19,164 bases of DNA from Caryophanales bacterium UBA1624 (GTDB taxonomy: Bacteria; Bacillota_I; Bacilli_A; RFN20; CAG-826), in assembly GCA_002321395.1 (NCBI GenBank), contig DCMK01000078.1, positions 1 to 19,164 of the forward strand. The letters are read 5' to 3'. Numbering within the stretch: the stretch's first letter is position 1; each line of letters starts with the position of its first letter. Of this stretch, positions 13,633 to 19,164 are shown piece by piece. Under the pieces are notes generated by a model, which was not told the origin of the DNA, did no database searches, and was given only the letters and a program-made list of their open reading frames with translations. The position numbers and the translations under genes were made by a program.

Positions 13633-16029
13633 CTACCAGTTAAGCAAGGAAGATGGATAGTCGATGACGGCATCCTCGTCATAGCGTTTCTCTTTGTGAT
13701 AATGGATGCTCGTGTTCGCGCTATCGAGGAAGGGGGAGCGGGAAATGAACTCGGCGGGGAGGGATTCACAGCCGTAGAAATCCACGGCGAGGCGATCGCT
13801 CCGCGGCGCGAAATACCCTTCCCTCGCCGTATCGGGAAGCAGGACGCGGTCCGCTTTGATGGTTTGGCCGCGGAGGGCGAGTGCCTTTCCGCGCGACATA
13901 TCGAATTCCTCCACTTCCAAAGGCTGGTTCCGATCATCGAAGCAAACGCCGCCGTTTTCCATGACGAAGCGTTTGACCTTGCCAAATTTACCCCCCTCCA
14001 AGCGGACCAATGAGGTGCCGTAGAAGCGCATTTCCTCTTGGTCAAGGTCGGGCAGCTCCGCCGTCAGCATCGAATAGCTGACTTGGCCGGGGACGAAACG
14101 GAGGATTTTGCAGTCGCGGCTATGGATTGTGACCGTCCCCTGAATGCCGTTGCCCAGCCGCAGTTCCCCCAAAACGCCGAAGCCATCGTTCCAAGAGGCG
14201 GGGACGCTTCTTGCGGCTTCGTTGAATTCGAAGGTGAACTCGCTTCCGCCCTCCAACCCATATTCCTTCAGCCTCAAGGGCTCAGCGTCGTTTTTGAAGG
14301 GGGTTCCGGAACGGAGATAGGTGACGTTAGGGCAGTTGAGGAAAGGGTTCGCCGCGAACCGGCTCGAGGAATCGAGCTCGGCGAAATCGACGCGCCGCAA
14401 AGCGGGCAGATTCTCGAAGCATGAGGCCTCTAGGCTTAAATGGGGCTGGTTGAAGGTCAAGGAAACGACCTGATTCAAATCCTTGATGGCGTGGGAGGCG
14501 ATCCGGCTGATGGGATAGGTCCCCAAAGAGGACAGATCCAGCTCGGGCCATTCCCACTTCTTGACTTTCTTTACGACAGCTTCGCCGCCTTTCAATTCAT
14601 AGTCGAAGAAGTCCGAAGCCAGCATCGGGGTGAGGGTGATGTCGAAATCGTCGTCATAGGTAAACGGCAGCGTGATTTGCCTCCCTCCTTCCGTCCAACC
14701 CAAAACGATGTCATCGGTTCCGATGGCAGAAGGCAATTCGCTCACTTCCGCCCCGAAGGTGACCTCTTGGGTGAGATCCGTCCCTTCGAAATGGATTCGG
14801 TAGGTCAGGGACTCATAGACCGCATGGAGGGATAGCGATTCTTCTTCCAACGGGTAATTCTCATCGAATTCGCGCCCCTTCGAATCTGCATAATAAAGGA
14901 ATTTGTGGCCTTTTTTCGCGGGTACAGGGAGGGAGGAATAGGAATCGGCGGTATAGCCGAGGCAGGAAGCGCTTTCCTCCCCGTTTACTTCTCCGCCCGC
15001 GAAGTCCAAAAGGAGGTTCGAGCGGAATCGGGAGAACAGGGAATGGATGGTGAGGTCGGATTGGACGCAGTCGAAGCTTTCCTTCCAGCCCACAAAGCGG
15101 AAATCCCCTTGGTCTTCGACGGAGGAAGGGGCGATGGCCGGAGAAAGATAACGGGCTTTCGAGGTCCCCAGCACTTCGTCCCGATAGCCCAAGAACGTAA
15201 CCGTGAAGGTCTTCTTGGAGAAGAAAGCCTGCAGGGCGATGTCGGCCTCGATCGGGGTATCCGCGTAACTGAAGTCCTCCCCGTCCAGCCAAGAGTAGAC
15301 ATAATCGTAATAAGGGGAGGTTGGATGGAAGCTTTTGAGGATGCTTCCTTTCTTCACCGTATAGGAATAGCTCAACGAGGCGATCGGCTGGAGATCGTCG
15401 ATGTCAAATCCCTGAATCTGGACGCGGCAAGTCTGCTTCACCGCCGGGACATCGGAGGAGGAAGCGTTGGGATTGAGGCGATGGGACGCGAAAGGGATCA
15501 GAATGCAGGCGGAGATCGCAATCGCGGATGAGACGGCAATCAAGGGCGTCATCCATCTAACGCGACGAGGGGGGACGGGGGCGAGGGGCTTCTTTTCCCT
15601 GCCCAAGTACAGATCCGCGGGCTTATAGCCGAAGAGTTTGGACAATGCGATGAACTCATCGACCGAGGGAAGGGAAACGCCGCTGCACCATTTCTCCAGA
15701 CGGGCGGAGGAGATGGACAGCCGCGCGGTGATCTTCGAAACGGCGTCCGGGTCTTTGCCGAGCTCCCTTTGGAGCAGGGAAGAGAAGGCGTCTTGGGCGA
15801 ATGCTTCGTTTCGGTAGGAGGAGATGCTTCCCACGTCCATCGCGAAGAAGGATTCTGCGGACAGGTTCAAAACGCGGCAAAAGGAGTCGACCAAGCTCAG
15901 GTCGATTTTGACGATCCCCTTCTCGTAGCGGTAAATCGCCTGAGGGGTATAGCCAACGACGTCGCCGACCTCAGACAAAGTTAAGCCGAGTTGCTTTCGT
16001 CGAAATCCCAAAAACGTCCCAATGCCCAT
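13633..16029 (-). CDS. Membrane-tethered XRE/HTH protein with InlB-like and leucine-rich-like ectodomain
   Basis: A 798-residue one-piece protein. Residues 5-60 form an XRE-type helix-turn-helix (FRRKQLGLTLSEVGDVVGYT, then QAIYRYEKG); residues 92-140 look like a second HTH-like unit. A single membrane helix (about 159-181), preceded by Arg-rich RRVRW, separates the cytoplasmic part from about 610 residues outside. The outer part holds InlB/Listeria-Bacteroides repeat-like modules with a conserved Trp (SWLDG 246-250, FVGWKE 312-317, VLGWTEGG 442-449) and then BspA-type leucine-rich-like segments (about 475-590: YPISRIASHAIKDLNQVVSL, SCFENLPALRRVDF). The longer frame to 16080 is less likely than the ATG at 16029. 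It could be a transmembrane regulator sensing the outside or a cell-shape protein in the manner of RodZ; neither is proven. Confidence 0.85.
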   Translation of the reverse strand: MGIGTFLGFRRKQLGLTLSEVGDVVGYTPQAIYRYEKGIVKIDLSLVDSFCRVLNLSAESFFAMDVGSISSYRNEAFAQDAFSSLLQRELGKDPDAVSKITARLSISSARLEKWCSGVSLPSVDEFIALSKLFGYKPADLYLGREKKPLAPVPPRRVRWMTPLIAVSSAIAISACILIPFASHRLNPNASSSDVPAVKQTCRVQIQGFDIDDLQPIASLSYSYTVKKGSILKSFHPTSPYYDYVYSWLDGEDFSYADTPIEADIALQAFFSKKTFTVTFLGYRDEVLGTSKARYLSPAIAPSSVEDQGDFRFVGWKESFDCVQSDLTIHSLFSRFRSNLLLDFAGGEVNGEESASCLGYTADSYSSLPVPAKKGHKFLYYADSKGREFDENYPLEEESLSLHAVYESLTYRIHFEGTDLTQEVTFGAEVSELPSAIGTDDIVLGWTEGGRQITLPFTYDDDFDITLTPMLASDFFDYELKGGEAVVKKVKKWEWPELDLSSLGTYPISRIASHAIKDLNQVVSLTFNQPHLSLEASCFENLPALRRVDFAELDSSSRFAANPFLNCPNVTYLRSGTPFKNDAEPLRLKEYGLEGGSEFTFEFNEAARSVPASWNDGFGVLGELRLGNGIQGTVTIHSRDCKILRFVPGQVSYSMLTAELPDLDQEEMRFYGTSLVRLEGGKFGKVKRFVMENGGVCFDDRNQPLEVEEFDMSRGKALALRGQTIKADRVLLPDTAREGYFAPRSDRLAVDFYGCESLPAEFISRSPFLDSANTSIHYHKEKRYDEDAVIDYPSSLLNW

Positions 16030-16037
16030 GTAAACAT

Positions 16038-16047
16038 ATTCTATACC
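16038..16047 (-). promoter_or_regulatory. Extended -10 box directly before the HTH-membrane gene
   Basis: Minus-strand TGGTATAGAAT contains a TG-type extended -10. The TAGAAT reading ends eight bases before the ATG at 16029, with no Shine-Dalgarno between, again consistent with a leaderless mRNA. Confidence 0.45.
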
Positions 16048-16160
16048 AAAACCGGTGGGGAAAAGGGCGCGATTTCGCAATCGTCAAAAGCTCGTTAAGC
16101 CGCGGAAAAGCGGCGATCAAGCCATTCTTTTCTCCCTTCGGCCGCTATTCGGCGCGCTCC

Positions 16161-16535
16161 TTATTGGGCGTTCAGCAAAGCGTAGGAGATGGAGATGGCG
16201 TCTGCCAAAAATGCGCATCCGGAGAGGAAGAAAAGGGCAGCGTCCGCGGTTTGGATTTTCTTCCCGGCCGCCTTTGCGAAGGGGTAGTAGAAGCAAGAGG
16301 AGAGGAAAATCCCCAAAAGGATCCCGATCCAATTGGCTTGGGCGCTTGCCTCCGCGGCGAACAAGGAACGCCCCTCCAAAACCAAAAAAACCTGAGCCGA
16401 GGCGGCAAAAACCAAAAAGAGCCCCATAAATAGCCTCCCACAAGGGCCTTCTTTCGACTTGAATTTGAAATAAAGGACGTAAAAAACCAAGAAGGGAACG
16501 AAGCTGACGATGCAACCGATCATGGGTAGGCTCAT
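16161..16535 (-). CDS. Four-helix membrane protein of unknown function
   Basis: No family recognised. The 124-residue product is hydrophobic with four predicted helices (about 4-24, 33-55, 66-86 and 97-118) joined by short loops. The ATG at 16535 overlaps the stop of the Fic-like gene (ATGA), with AGGGGG eight bases upstream, so both are translated from one mRNA. It is about 130 bases before the HTH-membrane gene on the same strand; no terminator with a T tract is seen between them (only a GCCGC/GCGGC hairpin), so read-through is possible. Confidence 0.72.
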   Translation of the reverse strand: MSLPMIGCIVSFVPFLVFYVLYFKFKSKEGPCGRLFMGLFLVFAASAQVFLVLEGRSLFAAEASAQANWIGILLGIFLSSCFYYPFAKAAGKKIQTADAALFFLSGCAFLADAISISYALLNAQ

Positions 16536-17503
16536 AGGACCCCCTTTCGGCAGTAACGCTGATTCCGATCGGTGGGGCAAAGGGGGTTGCTCATGGCGAT
16601 TTTGCCGCGATCCAAAGCGGGGCGGAGATAATTCTTCTGCAGGCCGAGCCTGGATTTGAGCCCCAATAAAGCGCAAAGCTCGGAAGCCGAATAGAAACGC
16701 CCGATGGCCATCTTCGCAAGGAGCCGGTCCACCAAAGGGGAGGGGGCGGTCTGCTTTTGGCTTGCTTCTTTCAGCAAGGCGTTCACGCTGGAGAGCACCA
16801 AGGTCAGCAAGCACTCGACGAAAGGCGCGTTGTCTTGCTTGGCGCTGCTTTCCTCGAAGGCCTTCGCCAGCTTATCCTTTTGATAGAAAAGCGACTTCTC
16901 GATCTTCAAGGCATCCATCGAACGCCCGGCCTTGCCGAGCATCGTCTTGAACCAATAACGGGCCAAAAGCCCGTTTTGGCTGGAATAGGGAGCCAAAGCC
17001 ATGACTTCGAAATACAGCAGGCAAGCCAAAGTGACCGGGGACATGACTTCTTTGTTCTTCTTTTCGAATTCGAAGAGGTTCTCCAAGAGCTTCCGGACTT
17101 TGTTGTAGGGGGGCAAAGGGTAGGAAACCCCCTCGATCTTCGAACTCTTCCTCATCGGAACCCCATCGGGATGAACCGCCTTTTCGAAACGTTCCAAGAT
17201 CGAAGGGGAGTAGGGGTCTTCTTTCCCTAGACGCGAATAAAGATGGAACAAGGAAGTGGCCAAAGGGCAGGAAGGAAGATCCTCGCCTTTATTCAATGCC
17301 CGCATCTGAGAGGGGGTGAGGGTTATCCCTTCGCAAGCCAAGGTGAACTTGACCTCTTCGGCGTGACAGGAAGCATCGGGTTCTACCGTGCCGAGGCATG
17401 ATAAGCGCCCGAGGCGGTAAGCGATGTCGCTGGAAAGGCGGAGGATGCTGTGATTGACGCTCATCGCCGAGCGATAGGGAGGCAAAGGGGAATTTGTAAC
17501 CAT
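16532..17503 (-). CDS. Fic-domain protein with degenerate active site
   Basis: Fic proteins usually AMPylate targets through the motif HPFx[D/E]GNGRxxR. This 323-residue protein has the Fic layout: an N-terminal (S/T)xxxE(G/N)-type inhibitory motif (TLACEGI, 54-60), the flap-like segment KIEGVSYPLPPYNKV (122-136), then helices and, where the active site should be, APYSSQNGLLAR (171-182). The catalytic His is Ala171, the acidic and first Gly positions are Ser175 and Gln176, and the phosphate-binding Arg is Leu179; Asn177, Gly178 and Arg182 remain. The C-terminal part (about 260-323, LLAKMAIGRFYSASELCALLGL) resembles the winged-helix tail of many Fic proteins. It is therefore probably inactive as an AMP transferase and may bind a partner or DNA. 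No Shine-Dalgarno; a -10 box lies close to the ATG. Confidence 0.75.
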   Translation of the reverse strand: MVTNSPLPPYRSAMSVNHSILRLSSDIAYRLGRLSCLGTVEPDASCHAEEVKFTLACEGITLTPSQMRALNKGEDLPSCPLATSLFHLYSRLGKEDPYSPSILERFEKAVHPDGVPMRKSSKIEGVSYPLPPYNKVRKLLENLFEFEKKNKEVMSPVTLACLLYFEVMALAPYSSQNGLLARYWFKTMLGKAGRSMDALKIEKSLFYQKDKLAKAFEESSAKQDNAPFVECLLTLVLSSVNALLKEASQKQTAPSPLVDRLLAKMAIGRFYSASELCALLGLKSRLGLQKNYLRPALDRGKIAMSNPLCPTDRNQRYCRKGVL

Positions 17504-17513
17504 AATTGTCTTT

Positions 17514-17519
17514 ATTTTA
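17514..17519 (-). promoter_or_regulatory. -10 box of the Fic-like gene, close to the start codon
   Basis: TAAAAT ends ten bases before the ATG at 17503; TTGTTC lies 15 bases upstream as a poor -35. Only AAAGACAATT separates box and ATG and it holds no Shine-Dalgarno. Confidence 0.45.
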
Positions 17520-17574
17520 GGTTCGATTGGGTTTGAACAAAAGAAAAAGAAGCTTATTTCCTTGCATATCGGCA

Positions 17575-17604
17575 GAAAAGAAAACCCCAGGATTCCTCCC
17601 GGGG
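17575..17604 (-). terminator. Terminator of the 38-residue protein gene
   Basis: On the minus strand CCCCGGGA and TCCTGGGG pair (one G-T) around a GGAA loop and run into TTTTCTTTT, about 20 bases after the small gene's stop codon. Confidence 0.88.
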
Positions 17605-17623
17605 CTGTTTTCTTGAGAATCCC

Positions 17624-17740
17624 TTAGTCGTTGAAGGGGTTTTCGTCTTTGCTTTCCTCATCGTCAGCGATGGGGGCGAAGATGTTGAGCTTGGCGATTT
17701 CCTCAAGCTTGGCATCGTAATTGAGTTCTTCCTGATTCAT
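17624..17740 (-). CDS. Small acidic protein, 38 residues
   Basis: Unknown function. The frame runs from an ATG at 17738-17740 to TAA at 17624-17626. A strong GGGAGG lies eight to nine bases upstream and an intrinsic terminator follows, so it looks like a complete gene of its own. The product begins MNQEELNYDAKLEEIAKLN, a probable amphipathic helix, continues IFAPIADD and ends in an acidic tail ESKDENPFND; it has no membrane helix or signal peptide. The upstream 200 bases carry four cre/LacI-type operators, so it may be regulated by carbon source or by a sugar-responsive repressor. The main doubt is whether the transcript acts instead as a regulatory RNA. Confidence 0.7.
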   Translation of the reverse strand: MNQEELNYDAKLEEIAKLNIFAPIADDEESKDENPFND

Positions 17741-17828
17741 AACTTTTCCTCCCGCATTTCGTTCCGCTTCTTTTCCGGAACGCCAATACTTTAGTCCGAA
17801 AAACGGAAGAAAAAAGGCCTTTTTCCAG

Positions 17829-17907
17829 TGAAGCGCTTTCGTAAGCGTTTCCAGAAAACGCTTTCATAAAAACAATCGATGCCATGCTGATTTTAAAGCG
17901 CTTTCAA
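17829..17907. promoter_or_regulatory. Cluster of four cre/LacI-type operator sites
   Basis: Four copies of a near-palindrome with central CG, as bound by LacI/GalR-family proteins including CcpA: TGAAGCGCTTTCG (17829-17841), GTAAGCGTTTCC (17841-17852), AGAAAACGCTTTCAT (17853-17867) and TTAAAGCGCTTTCAA (17893-17907). Centres are 12, 13 and 40 bases apart, so the first three abut. They lie 90-170 bases upstream of the 38-residue gene on the minus strand. A TAAAAT-like -10 for that strand overlaps the fourth site. Sites two and three also form an RNA hairpin (AAGCGTTT/AAACGCTT), an alternative explanation. Confidence 0.65.
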
Positions 17908-17954
17908 CGAACGATGAAAATATTTACATTGAATAGTTTTCCGTTTTTTTCATA

Positions 17955-17982
17955 GAAAAGGCCCCTCTTTCAAGGGGCCTTT
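17955..17982 (-). terminator. Terminator of thrS
   Basis: AAAGGCCCCT and AGGGGCCTTT pair around a short loop and are followed on the minus strand by TTTTC. It begins 15 bases after the thrS stop. Confidence 0.9.
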
Positions 17983-17997
17983 CTTGCGATGGTTGGG

Positions 17998-19164
17998 TTA
18001 GAATCGAGCCTTTTCGGCGATGTGCTTTTGGATGAGTTCCTCGAACTCTTCCTTGGAGACGGTGATCTGGTTCTTTTGCCCGTAAACGCGGTAGGTGAGG
18101 GAGGAGTTCTCCACTTCCTTGTCGCCGATGACGATGGAGTAGGGGATCTTCTCAACCTGGGCGTTGCGGATTTTATAGCCAAGCTTCTCGTTGGAATCGT
18201 CGATCTCGACGCGGACGTCCAGATCTTTCAACTCCTTTTCGATTTGCTTCGCGTATTCCAAGTGGCGGGAAAGGTTGACCGGGAGCAATTTGACCTGAAC
18301 CGGGGCCAGCCAGGTCGGGAAGGCTCCGCCGTAGTTCTCAATCAAGATGCCGATGAAGCGCTCGATGGAGCCGAAGACGACGCGGTGGAGCATCACCGGC
18401 TCGATTTTGTTGCCGTTTTCGTCGATGTAGAAGCATCCGAAGCGGTGCGGCAAGTTGACGTCGAGCTGAATGGTCCCGCATTGCCAGGTGCGGCCCATCG
18501 AATCCTTGAGTTTGAAGTCGAGCTTCGGCCCATAGAAGGCCCCATCGCCCGGGTTGATTTGGTATTCGTGGCCCGAATCTTTGCATGCCTGGGCCAAAAT
18601 CGCTTCGGACTGATCCCAGAAGGAAACCTCGCCGATGAAGTCGTCGGGGCGGGTTGAGAGGACGATCTTATAGGAAAGCCCGAAGACGCTGTAGACCTCG
18701 TCGAAGATGGCCATGATGCGCTTGACCTCGTCCTCGATTTGGTCGCGGCGGAGGATGATGTGGGCGTCGTCCTGGGTGAAGGCGCGGACGCGGAAGAGCC
18801 CGTTGAGGGCCCCGCTGGCCTCGTGGCGGTGGACATGCCCGAGCTCCGAGATGCGCATCGGCAGCTCCCGGTAACTGTGGATGCCATTTTTGTAAACCAG
18901 CATCGCGCCGGGGCAGTTCATCGGCTTGATGGCGTAGTCTTCTTCGTCCACCTTGGTGGTGTACATGTTGTCCTTGTAATGATCCCAGTGGCCGGAAGTC
19001 TCCCAAAGCTTGCGGGACATCATCGTCGGGGTCATGACCTCAAGGTAATCCGCTTTCGCGTGGAGCTTGCGCCAATAGTTCACCAGCTCATTCATCACGA
19101 TCATCCCCTTGGGGAGGAAGAAAGGCATGCCCGGGGCGTAGTCGCTGAGCATGAACAGCCCCAG
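17998..19164 (-). CDS. thrS: Threonyl-tRNA synthetase, C-terminal part (5' end outside window)
   Basis: Class II synthetase that charges tRNA(Thr). The 388 residues visible begin LGLFMLSDYAPGMPFFLPKG inside the catalytic core; the TGS and second additional (editing) domains lie beyond the window's end. Visible: the zinc-site cysteine in MNCPGAM, motif 2 FRVRAFTQDDAHI, the HRVVFGSIERFIGILIENY motif 3 region, and the C-terminal anticodon-binding domain from LAPVQVKLLPV to the end. The stop is TAA at 17998, followed by a strong terminator. No frameshift or internal stop is seen. Confidence 0.98.
   Translation of the reverse strand: MGLFMLSDYAPGMPFFLPKGMIVMNELVNYWRKLHAKADYLEVMTPTMMSRKLWETSGHWDHYKDNMYTTKVDEEDYAIKPMNCPGAMLVYKNGIHSYRELPMRISELGHVHRHEASGALNGLFRVRAFTQDDAHIILRRDQIEDEVKRIMAIFDEVYSVFGLSYKIVLSTRPDDFIGEVSFWDQSEAILAQACKDSGHEYQINPGDGAFYGPKLDFKLKDSMGRTWQCGTIQLDVNLPHRFGCFYIDENGNKIEPVMLHRVVFGSIERFIGILIENYGGAFPTWLAPVQVKLLPVNLSRHLEYAKQIEKELKDLDVRVEIDDSNEKLGYKIRNAQVEKIPYSIVIGDKEVENSSLTYRVYGQKNQITVSKEEFEELIQKHIAEKARF

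Noticed and set aside
13315..13660. Genes on either strand between the SHOCT pair and the HTH-membrane gene
   Set aside because: No start signals or recognisable families; kept as an unexplained stretch instead of as coding regions.
17703..17885. 60-codon minus-strand frame upstream of the 38-residue gene
   Set aside because: It runs through the operator cluster and overlaps the start of the better-supported small gene; no ribosome binding site.
1..19164. CRISPR arrays, insertion sequences, prophage or integrase genes, rRNA genes
   Set aside because: No regularly spaced repeats, no transposase or phage motifs, no terminal inverted repeats and no rRNA segments were seen.

Overview
The window reads as chromosomal DNA of a low-to-moderate GC Gram-positive bacterium of the class Bacilli, most likely one of the gut lineages near Erysipelotrichales / RF39 / RFN20 (inference from gene content only). 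The support is an ezrA gene directly followed by a NifS-type cysteine desulfurase and thiI, an infC-rpmI-rplT operon with a Bacillus-style L20-type leader, and a short S4 and S20-class ribosomal protein architecture typical of Firmicutes. TGA is used as a stop in tyrS, the ABC genes, the desulfurase, thiI and others, so the standard bacterial code applies, not the Mycoplasma code.

Layout. 1-440: tail terminator of an upstream gene, an unassigned stretch that may be a non-coding RNA, and a strong terminator/attenuator just before tyrS. 441-2167: tyrS with a translationally coupled small membrane protein, ended by a bidirectional terminator. 2255-3050 (minus): rpsD with its own promoter and a leader of about 150 nt. 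3083-5916 (plus): a LolD/MacB-type ABC ATPase and an FtsX-type permease. 5986-10613 (plus): ezrA, cysteine desulfurase, thiI and a YcxB-like membrane protein, packed with 1-4 nt overlaps or gaps, so division-ring control and tRNA 4-thiouridine/thiamine sulfur transfer share one transcript. 10661-12015 (minus): infC (ATT start), rpmI, rplT with attenuator. 12177-13225 (minus): two consecutive SHOCT-domain proteins. 13226-13632: no convincing gene. 13633-17519 (minus): a degenerate Fic protein, a four-helix membrane protein and a large membrane-tethered HTH protein with an extracellular InlB/leucine-rich-like part. 17575-17907 (minus): a 38-residue small protein gene preceded by a dense cluster of cre/LacI-type operators. 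17955-19164 (minus): 3' two thirds of thrS.

The most unusual content is in the last third: (a) a Fic-fold protein that has lost the catalytic histidine and arginine but keeps an N-terminal inhibitory-type motif; (b) an XRE regulator fused through one membrane helix to a surface-protein-like ectodomain; (c) a small acidic protein under four clustered LacI/CcpA-type operators. Across the window there is also a split in translation initiation: housekeeping genes have strong Shine-Dalgarno sites, whereas four other genes (ABC ATPase, ezrA, the HTH-membrane protein, the Fic protein) have a -10 box ending only 6-10 nt before the start codon and no Shine-Dalgarno, which suggests leaderless mRNAs.
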